Of a stretch of 64,000 nt of DNA, positions 9,385-17,880 are shown piece after piece (positions within the stretch are counted from its first letter, which is position 1; the number at the start of each line of letters is the position of its first letter). Both the position numbers and the translations under genes were made by a program. Origin of the DNA: Paenibacillus sp. G2S3 (GTDB lineage: Bacteria > Bacillota > Bacilli > Paenibacillales > Paenibacillaceae); NCBI RefSeq assembly GCF_030123105.1, contig NZ_CP126095.1:5208001-5272000 (forward strand), written 5' to 3'. A model generated the notes under the pieces. That model saw only the letters and a list, made by a program, of their open reading frames with translations, did not search any database and was not told where the DNA came from.

Positions 9385-10404
9385 TCAAGTACCTAGCCGC
9401 AACATAAACAGCTCCAGACCAAGCACTTTATCTATGGCTCCTGTCTTCATCTTATAATCCAGATCAGCCAGCGCACTTAAAATTTGCCGCAGACGTTCAC
9501 TTGAGAACTTGTGGGCCTGCTCCCCTGCAAGCTTAACAGCATAAGGATGAAGTCCGATCTGCGAAGCAATCTGACCTTGCGAATAACTATGTGCTGATAA
9601 ATCCTTCACCTGCAAAATAATCCGGAACTGCCGCGCAACCAGCGCAGCAATCTTAATGGGTTCTTCTCGCTGCTTCAACAGCTCATACAGTGTATCAAGC
9701 GCCTTATCCAGACGCAGATTAGCGATATCCTCTACAAGTGTGAACACATTTTGTTCTGTTCCGCGATGCACCAGACTCTCTACTGCTTCTGCGTTCACGG
9801 TTCCGCCCTTACCAGCGAACAAACAAAGCTTGTCCATTTCCGCAGATAAGCCCTGCAAACCTGTCCCTGCATTGGTTATAAGAATCTCCGCTGTGCCAGG
9901 TGCCATCGCACAACCTCGCTCACGAATCCCTTTCTCCACCCAGCGCAGCAGTTCTTCTGCCCCTAGCGGGTTGAAGGCTAACACCGTGCCCGCCGATTTA
10001 ACAGTCTTCACAATTTTCTTACGCTCGTCCAGCTTGTCATTATTCACCATAAAGACGATCACACTGAAATCTACAGGATGCTGCAAATAATCACTTAAAA
10101 TATCTATACGATGCTCAAGTTTGGCATTTTCTTTTCCCGCTGTAAATAACGATGCGTCCCGCACCAGCAATAATTTACGTTCTACCATAAAGGGTACAGT
10201 CTCAGCTTCTTCTACCACAGCCTGCACCGGCGTCTCAGAGAGATCAAAGGGAATTACCGCGAAATCACGATCCTCTTTGGCAATCAGCTGGTCTTCCAGC
10301 AATGCCGCGAATTCATTCATTCGAAATTTTTCACTGCCGTACAAAAGGTACAGCGGTGAGATTTTCCCTTGTTTGATTTCTTTTATCGCCGTTTTGGCAT
10401 CCAT
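9385..10404 (-). CDS. holA: DNA polymerase III subunit delta
   Basis: Clamp-loader subunit that opens the beta sliding clamp. The 339 residues have the delta N-terminal AAA-like domain (LYLLYGSEKFRMNEF near the start, where the P-loop is degenerate as usual) and the C-terminal helical collar domain (LADLDYKMKTGAIDKVLGLELFMLRL). The start at 10404 was chosen because AAGGAAG lies 7 bp upstream; an ATG at 10428 in the same frame lacks a ribosome site. In Bacillus the equivalent gene (yqeN) is also next to rpsT, gpr and the comE genes, which supports the call. Confidence 0.93.
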   Translation of the reverse strand: MDAKTAIKEIKQGKISPLYLLYGSEKFRMNEFAALLEDQLIAKEDRDFAVIPFDLSETPVQAVVEEAETVPFMVERKLLLVRDASLFTAGKENAKLEHRIDILSDYLQHPVDFSVIVFMVNNDKLDERKKIVKTVKSAGTVLAFNPLGAEELLRWVEKGIRERGCAMAPGTAEILITNAGTGLQGLSAEMDKLCLFAGKGGTVNAEAVESLVHRGTEQNVFTLVEDIANLRLDKALDTLYELLKQREEPIKIAALVARQFRIILQVKDLSAHSYSQGQIASQIGLHPYAVKLAGEQAHKFSSERLRQILSALADLDYKMKTGAIDKVLGLELFMLRLGT

Positions 10405-10485
10405 TCCGCCACTTCCTTTTCCATTCATCTAGCCCAATTTGCCCAGAGTCCTATTGTAGCAAAAAAAACGACATAAATGCACATG

Positions 10486-10531
10486 CAAAAACGGAGAAAC
10501 TCTGGCAGCCATGGCCAAAGCTCCTCCGTTT
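10486..10531 (-). terminator. Terminator of the ECF sigma/anti-sigma operon
   Basis: Perfect 8-bp stem AAACGGAG/CTCCGTTT enclosing a second inverted repeat, followed on the minus strand by TTTTT. It lies 150 bp after the anti-sigma stop; the DNA between shows no gene I can support. Confidence 0.7.
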
Positions 10532-10682
10532 AAGCGGCGCATCTATATAAACGCCGGAATGAGAAGCCCTAGAAACTTCCCATCCGACGGTCATACCGAT
10601 GTTCTGCAAATCCTATACTCTCTAGTTCCTGTCCGGTTGCTATAGTATATTCTGAAACTTCGAAAAATGTTCCAGCCTCAAT

Positions 10683-11936
10683 TTAATTTGTTGACGTTGA
10701 AGATGGAGTCTTCGATGGTGTCGCCCCAGGTGATGTAGACGGCGTTGAAGAAGCTGCCGCTGTTTCCTGTACAGTGTACACCTTAGTAGTATTCACACCA
10801 TCTTTTTCTGTCACATAAGTGAACTGCGAGCTATCCGCTGACCATTCTCCAGAAACCCAATTCCCTTCTAATGGATAAGAAGTCACTGCCGACCTAGCTT
10901 CCACTGAGCCTTCAGCAGAATTCTTATAAATAACAAGCTGCAGCCCAGCAAACTCAACCGCATAATGCCCATCAGGCGAAGTCCAGGTCTGCACATTAGA
11001 ATCATTGGAATCACTAGAAATGTTAAAGCCCATAACCTCTCTCCTAAAATCATTCGCACTATCTAATGATTCCTCCGTAGGTGGCGATGGATCAGCTGCG
11101 ATCCCTTTATCAGTAGAAGCAGGTTGATCCTTCTTATCAACTTTGGACTGACTATTACTGCCAGCACTTGTATCCGGAGTTTGAAATTTCGTTACAGTAT
11201 CCGGCTTAGGTGTCATAATCCTCTCAGTAGGATTGGGCTTCACATTATTAGTTGGTTCTGGTATCGACCGTCCTTCAGATCCAGCATTATTTTCTGTTGG
11301 ATCTGTCGGCATCGACGCAGGGTCTACCGGCCCCATCGCTCTATCTAATGCAGCGTTATCCTCACTCACATCAGGTGCAACTGGTAGAGACCCCGAATCC
11401 GTTCCGCTATTAGCAGGCGCAGCCTCATATGAATTATCAGAAGTAGGAGCTTGCGATTCAGCTGTCATACCTCCAGCATTATTACTGGTCGCTTTACTAC
11501 TATCCTGCATCATTTGTTCTACCTCTGCCCCAGGCATTTTATCCGGCATATTAAAAATAGCGATCCCTAATATTACGGCAGCTGCGATAGCTCCAATGCC
11601 TGTCCGTGTTGCTATAGAGGTTCCCTTGGAAGGTTTACCGCGGGAGCTTTCACGTGAAAATGGAACTACAACTGGCTCTTCGGTTCTCACAGCGCTTTGT
11701 TCACGACTGCTTCGATCCAATTCTGCAAGCTGAGGTAAAATAGAGTCAACCAGACTAAACGGGGGTTTCACGTCTGGCAACTGCTCCAATTCATTGGAGA
11801 GAAGTGTCAGCCGCTCAAAGACTTCCGCGCAGGAAGGACAATCATCGATATGACGGAACATTTCCACAATCTCATCTTGGCTCAAATCTTTGTCTAAATA
11901 GCGGTGCATCCATTCCATCACCTCCGCGCATTTCAT
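10683..11936 (-). CDS. Anti-sigma factor with zinc-binding anti-sigma domain and large extracytoplasmic part
   Basis: Membrane protein of 417 residues. The cytoplasmic N-terminus has the ZAS (zf-HC2) motif H29-x3-C33-x2-C36, with C3 upstream, that binds the cognate ECF sigma factor. One transmembrane helix lies at about 112-129. The outer part is long, Ser/Thr/Pro/Asn-rich up to about residue 300, then a small folded domain with YAVEFAGLQLVIYKNS and SGEWSADSSQFTYVTEKDG, resembling a propeller-type repeat, and a Thr/Ser/Pro-rich tail. The ATG overlaps the sigma gene's stop by 4 bp, so the pair is coupled. Signal and protease are unknown. Confidence 0.88.
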   Translation of the reverse strand: MKCAEVMEWMHRYLDKDLSQDEIVEMFRHIDDCPSCAEVFERLTLLSNELEQLPDVKPPFSLVDSILPQLAELDRSSREQSAVRTEEPVVVPFSRESSRGKPSKGTSIATRTGIGAIAAAVILGIAIFNMPDKMPGAEVEQMMQDSSKATSNNAGGMTAESQAPTSDNSYEAAPANSGTDSGSLPVAPDVSEDNAALDRAMGPVDPASMPTDPTENNAGSEGRSIPEPTNNVKPNPTERIMTPKPDTVTKFQTPDTSAGSNSQSKVDKKDQPASTDKGIAADPSPPTEESLDSANDFRREVMGFNISSDSNDSNVQTWTSPDGHYAVEFAGLQLVIYKNSAEGSVEARSAVTSYPLEGNWVSGEWSADSSQFTYVTEKDGVNTTKVYTVQETAAASSTPSTSPGATPSKTPSSTSTN

Positions 11937-12481
11937 CCCGATACACCACCTTTCTGGTACTCCTGAAGTCTATTCTGCAGCTGCTGTCTGGCCCTAAACA
12001 GGTAAGATTTCACTGTATTCAAAGGCAAATCCAGGCAGTCTGCAATCTCGTTGTAAGAAAAATCTTGTAAATAGCGTAAGACGATGACTGTCCTATGATG
12101 CTCGGGTAATTGATCAATCGCTTCACGTATATCCTCAGCTAAATAAGAGGATAGAACCTCACGTTCCACATTGTGTTTATCCTGAAACACCATTTCATGC
12201 TCATCAATAGAAACTGTAGGTTTAGTTCTTCTGAATTTATCAATGCAAATATTGGTAACGATTCGCTGAACCCACGTTTTGAACTGGGCCTTTTCCTCAT
12301 ATGAACCGATTTTAGTATAAACCCGGATCAAGGCCTCCTGAGATGCATCCAGCGCATCTTGTTCATTATGCAAAATGTAGAAGGCGGTCTTATATACATG
12401 CCCTTCAATTTCTCGCAATAGGGTGATTAGAGCGTCGCGATCGCCCGCTTGAGCGGCTCTGATGAGTCCCTGCTCCACCAC
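11933..12481 (-). CDS. ECF sigma factor of the SigW type
   Basis: RNA polymerase sigma factor of 182 residues with regions 2 (about 20-90, including DALDASQEALIRVYTKIGSY and WVQRIVTNICIDKFRR) and 4 (about 125-175, ending in NEIADCLDLPLNTVKSYLFRAR). Start GTG at 12481 follows GAGGGGG with 8-bp spacing. It is followed by its anti-sigma partner with a 4-bp overlap. The resemblance is to SigW/SigM-like envelope-stress factors; which one is orthologous cannot be decided here. A possible self-controlled promoter lies directly upstream. Confidence 0.92.
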   Translation of the reverse strand: MVEQGLIRAAQAGDRDALITLLREIEGHVYKTAFYILHNEQDALDASQEALIRVYTKIGSYEEKAQFKTWVQRIVTNICIDKFRRTKPTVSIDEHEMVFQDKHNVEREVLSSYLAEDIREAIDQLPEHHRTVIVLRYLQDFSYNEIADCLDLPLNTVKSYLFRARQQLQNRLQEYQKGGVSG

Positions 12482-12511
12482 GAAGGTTCCCCCTCTCTAT
12501 GCAATCTTACT

Positions 12512-12537
12512 GACGCGCAAGACTGCGAATTTGTTGC
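12512..12537 (-). promoter_or_regulatory. Possible ECF-type promoter of the sigma/anti-sigma operon
   Basis: On the minus strand GCAAC, a 17-bp spacer and CGTC resemble the AAC/CGTC pattern of ECF promoters. Transcription would begin about 24 bp before the sigma start, just leaving room for the ribosome site. The -35 is not a perfect match. Confidence 0.4.
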
Positions 12538-12718
12538 AACCCTGTAATTAATATTTTTAGAATACCAAACTTTTCTTAGAACGTCATGTTAAGCCATTTT
12601 TTATAAAGCGCTATCGCACATTTCATATCATTTCACAGCCAATAATTCTTACTAAGCATACAGGGGAAACTTCAATCATTCAAATACTCTTTTGGATAAC
12701 TTTATAACAAAAATGACA

Positions 12719-12776
12719 CAAGTATAAACGCCTTCAACATCCCAATAAGGACGGCAAGCGTTTATACAAGAAATAT
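12719..12776 (+). repeat. Dispersed palindromic repeat, copy A (shortened)
   Basis: About 58 bp of the family also found at 26663, 30473 and 48683: a CAAGTATAAACGCC arm, a central AATAAGGACGGCAAGCG and GTTTATACAAGAAATAT. The second half of the element is missing or diverged. It is the main content of the 384-bp gap upstream of the ECF sigma gene. Confidence 0.7.
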
Positions 12777-12794
12777 CTCCTATTTCCAAAAGAA

Positions 12795-12826
12795 ACGGCT
12801 TACTCTCCTGTCGGAAAAGAAGCCGT
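12795..12826 (-). terminator. Terminator after the 78-aa hypothetical gene
   Basis: Arms ACGGCTT/AAGCCGT around an 18-nt loop, followed on the minus strand by TTTCTTTT. Confidence 0.6.
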
Positions 12827-12865
12827 CAGTAAACAAGAAATAACATTAAAATCGAGCACATAACT

Positions 12866-13102
12866 CTATTTATATAACACAATCTTGCAGAGCATGAACA
12901 CTGCGTAGTTGTCCCTAGTTTCATCATCCACAACATACGCCTCTCCATTCTCAAAAATATGAGGGTTATTGTAATTCCGCTCTAATCTATAGATCTGGCC
13001 TTCCGTCACCTTACAACCATGGAATGCCGACGCAATTTCTACGTATTCGGCATCCTCTTCATCAGCTGCAAGATACAGCTTTTTATCATGATAAGCAGGC
13101 AT
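12866..13102 (-). CDS. Small hypothetical protein
   Basis: Acidic cytoplasmic protein of 78 residues, not recognised. The ATG at 13102 has GGGAG 7 bp upstream; the in-frame ATG ten codons earlier has no ribosome site. The sequence has a DKKLYLAADEEDAEYV start, a central FHGCKVTEGQIYRLERN and a hydrophobic end NYAVFMLCKIVLYK, suggesting a small alpha/beta fold. It stands alone, with its own terminator, between the ECF operon and eda. Confidence 0.65.
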   Translation of the reverse strand: MPAYHDKKLYLAADEEDAEYVEIASAFHGCKVTEGQIYRLERNYNNPHIFENGEAYVVDDETRDNYAVFMLCKIVLYK

Positions 13103-13262
13103 ATACTCACTCCCGGTCCGATAATAAACCATTCCAATTCGTTGACGTCAGTCAAACATCACAACTCTTCTACTTTATAGTTTATTGCCTTTGTCCTCAT
13201 TCTATACTTTATGAAAACATATAATGTAAGAAAATGTGGTTGTCAGGAAAATAAGTATACAA

Positions 13263-13301
13263 AAAGGCTGTACGGCTGACATGCGTCAGCTATACAACCT
13301 T
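13263..13301 (-). terminator. Terminator of eda
   Basis: AAGGCTGTA/TATACAACCTT outer arms and GCTGAC/GTCAGC inner stem, with TTTTTG following on the minus strand, 35 bp after the eda stop. Confidence 0.8.
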
Positions 13302-13336
13302 CAATAAATCTATTCATTCGAAATTAAGAAGCATAC

Positions 13337-13981
13337 CTAATTAATACCTTTTACCTCTTTAAATTTTGCCACATACTGAGCCGCAAGATCGGTAATCTGA
13401 TCGTATCGGCCTTCCTTAGCTGGTGCAGTCAAATTGCCCCCGATACCTACTGCTATACAGCCGTTGGCAATCCACTTCTCCATATTATTCAGATCCACGC
13501 CACCTGTTGGCATAATGTTCACATGCGGCATAGGACCTTTAACCGCTTTCACATAATCCGGACCAAACGCACTGCCAGGGAACAGCTTAAGCACATCCAC
13601 ACCAAACTTCAACGCTTCCTTCATTTCATTTAATGTCATGCAGCCAGGCATGTACGGAATACCATAAAGATTACACATCTTAGCTGTCTCTGCTTCAAAA
13701 GAGGGGCTAACCACAAATTCCGAGCCTGCAAGAATGGCTATTCTCGCCGTTAATGGATCAAGTACAGTACCTGCACCAATCACTGCGCGATCTCCGTACT
13801 CCGCAACCAATCGTTTAATCGCCACATCCGCATCCGGAGTCGTGAAGGTTACCTCAATATTATTCAGACCGCCTTCGATACAAGCAACGGACATTTTAAA
13901 AGCTTCCTCAGCACTATCAGCACGAATAACGGCTACAACTCCAACGGACGCCACATTCTGCAATACTTTCATTTTCTTCAT
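13337..13981 (-). CDS. eda: KDPG/KHG aldolase (2-dehydro-3-deoxyphosphogluconate aldolase)
   Basis: Class I aldolase that splits 2-keto-3-deoxy-6-phosphogluconate to pyruvate and glyceraldehyde 3-phosphate. The 214 residues are the normal length. The family motifs VVAVIRADSAEEA, NIEVTFTTPDA, AVIGAGTVLDP, VVSPSF and the Schiff-base lysine in DVLKLFPGSAFGPDYVKA are all present, followed by the MPTGGVDLNN phosphate-binding loop. It is divergent from kdgK, whose product supplies its substrate. Together they finish breakdown of hexuronates or pectin. AAAGGGAG lies 8 bp before the start. Confidence 0.93.
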   Translation of the reverse strand: MKKMKVLQNVASVGVVAVIRADSAEEAFKMSVACIEGGLNNIEVTFTTPDADVAIKRLVAEYGDRAVIGAGTVLDPLTARIAILAGSEFVVSPSFEAETAKMCNLYGIPYMPGCMTLNEMKEALKFGVDVLKLFPGSAFGPDYVKAVKGPMPHVNIMPTGGVDLNNMEKWIANGCIAVGIGGNLTAPAKEGRYDQITDLAAQYVAKFKEVKGIN

Positions 13982-14326
13982 CAGTAGACTCCCTTTCTCT
14001 TGGTACGATCATAGATGAATATGAAACACTAATTTAGATAAACTTTTTTATTAAATTTACTAATATAAACGATATAATCTATAATCAGATAGTAATAACA
14101 ATACGGTTAACAGTCAATACATTTTTCTGGATATAGAGATATTACTTCATCTATAATATCAATAAACCCTTTTATAGTAAGGATTTATTTCTTATTTGTT
14201 TTCTTTTGTCCAAAACACCATTCGGATTAAAAATCATTCTTTTATTGTACAAAACCGATTTATGTGATAATTTCAAGTTACACATCATTATACTGGGATA
14301 AATTCATTACCCTAGGAGGAACTCAA
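13982..14326. other. AT-rich divergent intergenic region between eda and kdgK
   Basis: This 345-bp, strongly AT-rich stretch must hold the promoters of both eda and kdgK and is the natural place for an operator of the LacI-type regulator at 15665. An extended -10 candidate (TGTGATAAT, 14263-14271) precedes kdgK. I could not identify a palindromic operator with confidence. Confidence 0.45.
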
Positions 14327-15277
14327 ATGAGTAAACAGCTGGATGCCGTCACTTTCGGGGAGCCGATGGCGATGTTTTATGCGAATGAAACGGGTCCCCT
14401 GCATGAAGTATTTTCGTTCAACAAAGCGTTGGCAGGTGCAGAGAGCAATGTAGCTACAGGCTTATCACGCTTAAATCATCCTACAGGTTATGTTACGAAG
14501 CTTGGCGAAGATAACTTTGGTCATTTCATTGCTCAAGCAATGAAGAAAGAGAACATTGATACCGACAACATTACTTTTACTAAAGAACATTCAACAGGTA
14601 TGTTAATCAAATCAAAGGTTATTACTGGCGATCCTAAAGTCGAATACTTCCGCAAAAATTCCGCGGCCTCCAAGCTTAGTCTGGTTGATTTTGACGAGGC
14701 ATACTTTAATGCTGCAGGACATTTGCATGTAACAAGCATCTCCTCCGCCTTATCCAAGACCTGTCATGAATTCTCTATTCACGCTATGGAATTTATGAAG
14801 AGACAAGGAAAGACGGTCTCCCTCGATCCAAACCTGCGCCCTAGCTTATGGCCGGATACGGAAACGATGGTGAACACGATCAATGATCTGGCTACACGCT
14901 GTGATTGGTTCCTTCCAGGACTCGGTGAAGGCAAGATTCTTACAGGTCTAAGTACGCCCGCAGAGATTGCGGACTATTATCTGGCGCGTGGCGTCAGCTT
15001 AGTCGTCATCAAGCTCGGTCCTGAAGGCGCTTACTATAAATCCGCTGAAGGAGAAGGTTATGTAGACGGATTTAAGGTAGAACAGGTCGTTGATACCGTA
15101 GGTGCAGGAGATGGTTTTGCCGTTGGTGTTATCAGTGCGATGCTGGAAAAGCTTCCGATTGCCGAGGCCGTCAAACGTGGCAATGCGATCGGTGCGTTAG
15201 CCGTCATGTCGCCTGGCGATATGGATGGACTTCCGACCCGTGAAGAGCTGACGAAGTTTATGCAGCAGGAGGTTTAA
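14327..15277 (+). CDS. kdgK: 2-keto-3-deoxygluconate kinase (PfkB family)
   Basis: Sugar kinase of 316 residues that phosphorylates 2-keto-3-deoxygluconate. It has the PfkB features: an N-terminal GEPMAMFYAN strand, AGAESNVATGLSRL, the SLDPNLRPSLWP motif, and the C-terminal anion hole VDTVGAGDGFAVGV near residue 255. The ATG at 14327 follows a perfect AGGAGG; an in-frame ATG at 14264 has no site. It lies opposite eda and upstream of a LacI-type regulator, which favours the KDG substrate over other PfkB sugars. Certainty about the exact substrate is moderate. Confidence 0.85.
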   Translation: MSKQLDAVTFGEPMAMFYANETGPLHEVFSFNKALAGAESNVATGLSRLNHPTGYVTKLGEDNFGHFIAQAMKKENIDTDNITFTKEHSTGMLIKSKVITGDPKVEYFRKNSAASKLSLVDFDEAYFNAAGHLHVTSISSALSKTCHEFSIHAMEFMKRQGKTVSLDPNLRPSLWPDTETMVNTINDLATRCDWFLPGLGEGKILTGLSTPAEIADYYLARGVSLVVIKLGPEGAYYKSAEGEGYVDGFKVEQVVDTVGAGDGFAVGVISAMLEKLPIAEAVKRGNAIGALAVMSPGDMDGLPTREELTKFMQQEV

Positions 15278-15370
15278 AAGGAACGAACAGCGCTGCGTTT
15301 CGGAGCACGAGTTGGCCACTTCAGTAGTGTATCTAGTGTAATTAGAGTAATCATCATCTCCTGAGGCATT

Positions 15371-15553
15371 CGGACCTAGGTGACGTTATTTGCAAATTTT
15401 CAGCCTTTACAGCGTAGTTACGGACTCCAGTGAAGTTATTCCTCATTAATAGGTCCATATTTTGTGTTTCTCATGCCAATAGCGACTATGGAGTCCGTTC
15501 GCATTCAAAATGTGGGATTTTGCTGCGCATAAGGTCAACTGTGTCCGTTAGCG
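15371..15553. repeat. Cluster of four short repeats (GGACNCNNGTGANGTTATT type)
   Basis: Two direct copies (15371-15390 and 15421-15440) and two inverted copies (15480-15500 and 15531-15553) of a ~20-bp motif, spaced 50-60 bp apart. They occupy the 387-bp gap between kdgK and the LacI-type regulator. No open reading frame with a ribosome site is seen. Confidence 0.6.
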
Positions 15554-15590
15554 GCCTCCTATGCCAAAATTCCACCTAAATCAAATAAAC

Positions 15591-15643
15591 AAAAAGGGGA
15601 TTTCCGATCAGCCATATCAAGCTGATCAGACTATCCCTTTTTT
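15591..15643. terminator. Bidirectional terminator between kdgK and the LacI-type regulator
   Basis: Long hairpin (arms AAAAAGGGGAT..CCGATCAGC / GCTGATCAG..ATCCCTTTTTT) with T-runs on both strands. It serves kdgK on the plus strand and the regulator on the minus strand. Confidence 0.85.
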
Positions 15644-15664
15644 GTACGTATCTATAGCCTGTAC

Positions 15665-16681
15665 TTATTTATAAGACTTCACGGACTGTCCTTGTTGCAA
15701 GGTCGGTGGAAAACGATAAGTGATAGGAACAGAAGCGCCTTTATCCTCGATAGAAGAGAGTATAATCTTAGCGGCTTGCATGCCCATTTCGTAAGCAGGC
15801 TGACGAATCGTCGTAATGACCGGATTATAAATTTGCGCAAACTCCGCATCATCTATCCCGATGACCGACAATTGTTCCGGAATAGCGATAGCATTTCGAT
15901 TCGCATATTTCAGGATCTCTGCTAGCGTGATATCATTCGTAGCCAATAACGCTGTCGGAGGATCCGGCAACGCTAAAAGGTGCTTCAGTCCTGTAGCTAA
16001 TTCTTCTTTTGGCACACTACAGATATACTCCTCACGCAGCGTTAGGCCCGCTTCTTCCATTGCTTTTTTATAACCACTGATCCGCTCTTTACGAGGGGTA
16101 ATAGCATGTTCCCCTAGCGGCAGGGTGACCAGAGCAATTCGCTCATGTCCTTGCTGTGTCAGCTGTCCCACACCTATCTTGGCCGCCATTTCATTGTCGA
16201 GCAGCAAGCTCTGCGTGGTGATTCCATCTACCAGACGATCCATAAACACTAACGGAAAATCCGCCTCAATCAGTCGGCTGTAAGCAGATGGATTGTTCCC
16301 CGTTGGAAAAATAATCAAACCGTCCACCTGGCGGGCAACTAAAGTTTCGACGTACTTGCTTTCTTTTTCTGCATTCTCATCGGCATTACATATGATTACT
16401 TGAATCCCGTGTTGCTGCAGCTCGTTCTCGATTGCCCGAATACACTGGATAGACAGCGAATAATCGATATTAGCAACGATGATTCCGACCATATGCGTCC
16501 GATTCTGCTTCAGACTGCGCGCAAGTCCATTCGGTTGATAATTGAGCTCCTCAATCACAGCCTCAATCCGATTCTTCGTCGCTTCACTCATATATTTAAA
16601 ACGTTTGTTCAAAAATTGGGAGACCGTACTCTTCGACACTCCCGCTTTTTGAGCCACATCATCAATCGTTAACTTCTTCAT
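15665..16681 (-). CDS. LacI-family transcriptional regulator, probably KdgR-like
   Basis: DNA-binding repressor of 338 residues. The N-terminal LacI helix-turn-helix reads TIDDVAQKAGVSKSTVSQFLN with the hinge helix PNGLARSLKQ near residue 55. The rest is a periplasmic-binding-like effector domain (MVGIIVANIDYSLSIQC, VDGLIIFPTGN, ALLATNDITLAEIL, QLSVIGIDDAEFAQIYNPVITTIRQP). The start was set at the ATG at 16681, 8 bp after GGAG, although a GTG one codon earlier is possible. Position beside kdgK and eda suggests it responds to KDG or KDPG and represses them, like KdgR of Bacillus; that is inference. Confidence 0.85.
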   Translation of the reverse strand: MKKLTIDDVAQKAGVSKSTVSQFLNKRFKYMSEATKNRIEAVIEELNYQPNGLARSLKQNRTHMVGIIVANIDYSLSIQCIRAIENELQQHGIQVIICNADENAEKESKYVETLVARQVDGLIIFPTGNNPSAYSRLIEADFPLVFMDRLVDGITTQSLLLDNEMAAKIGVGQLTQQGHERIALVTLPLGEHAITPRKERISGYKKAMEEAGLTLREEYICSVPKEELATGLKHLLALPDPPTALLATNDITLAEILKYANRNAIAIPEQLSVIGIDDAEFAQIYNPVITTIRQPAYEMGMQAAKIILSSIEDKGASVPITYRFPPTLQQGQSVKSYK

Positions 16682-16754
16682 CACTTCGGCTCCACTCTTC
16701 TCAAAAGAAAATTACTTTATCAAAAAGTATAGCTTTTATTGGGTGAATTATCTA

Positions 16755-17880
16755 CTAGTCAGCAGTTTCACCGTAGAAGTCTTTCGTAAGAAGCTCTATC
16801 TGCTGCTCTTCTGATAAAAGTGCCCATTCTTCATCCAGCCATCCAAATCCAATCTTCCCAATAATATCCGCTTTGCGTAGTTCTTTGCCCACTTTATAAT
16901 TCATGATTAATGTTCTTTCTTTAATCTCTTTAAACCCGATTGCTGCAGCAGGCGTTTGAATGCTCATGGTTTCCAGATCATAAAGCACTGTTTTCTCTTG
17001 GAATTTTAAATCCCCTATATATTCTAAGTAACTAAGAACGAGTTGGTCATGCTCCTTATCCAAAGCGATTATCGACTTATAATTTAGTAGTGTATCATCA
17101 AAAGAAGTAAGTTCCTTCGGCACCACAGTTTTTCCTACCATTGCTTTTTTAACATTCAATGTCGACATTTTAGCATACTCATATTTGTCTGCACCAAGAG
17201 TCCGCTTGTAGGTATATAACAGGACATAATCTCCCGCTCCAAAAACCCCACTCAAATATTGATAAGTACTTGCCCCTCCCGCATAAAGAGGAAAAGTATA
17301 TATCCTAGTAGCCGAAGAAGCTGACAGCTCCGCTTGATCTTTTGAACTTAAGTAAAGTGTAAAAGGTTCTGTAGGATGTGTGTACCTTGGCTTCTTGTAG
17401 TCAACCATCGGGGGGGGGCGGCGACCAAAGGATTCCCGCAGTTGTCTCAACGGCATATGCTTTAGTCTTATCTCTGCTCATCGGCAAAGGCATGTAGTAT
17501 TTCTTACCGCTAATCTCAAACTCTACTGGGCTTGTCGGAGGCTCTAACGCTTTGTCATTAGTAGCAGGAGTAGAAGAAGGCAGTATCCCTGCGGCTTGTG
17601 ACTGCACCGATGAAGATTGGATTGTACCTTGGCTCTTCCATACGCCCATAGGCAAGTTTAGTGCACCTATCAACAAAATCATAGCCACACTGGTCAGTAG
17701 CACACTTTTGTTTATTCGATAACGTTTGTGGCTTTTATTTTTTAGCACCGCAGCCTGTTCGATCTGCAACATCAGCTCAGGTGTAAAGCCCTCCTCAATG
17801 AAAGGTCTTTTGCCTGCTTGCGCATACCAATCAGTCTGTCCGATCATCACTGGATTACTATTATCAGCTTTGCCTTTCAT
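16755..17880 (-). pseudogene. Frameshifted anti-sigma-like membrane protein (split in a run of nine C)
   Basis: Two overlapping frames make one protein. The first (17880-17401) codes a 157-residue N-terminal part with a cytoplasmic region, a transmembrane helix at about 59-77 and a Ser/Pro/Thr-rich outer linker, then stops just after the sequence ILWSPPPP. The second (entered before 17410, ends 16755) continues with VDYKKPRYTHPTEPFTLYL and about 215 residues of an extracytoplasmic domain. The switch is at a run of nine G on the plus strand (17410-17418); removing one base restores a single frame of about 375 codons. It follows the sigma gene as an anti-sigma partner would, although no ZAS zinc motif is seen. 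It may be a true mutation, a phase-variable switch or a sequencing error. Confidence 0.8.

Noticed and set aside
10576..10682. In-frame open stretch of 37 codons after the anti-sigma stop, suggesting stop-codon read-through
   Set aside because: A frame of this length is expected by chance fairly often, there is no start codon or ribosome site, and no read-through context.
13982..14326. A CcpA cre site or LacI operator between eda and kdgK
   Set aside because: No sequence close enough to the cre consensus or clearly palindromic could be located by eye.
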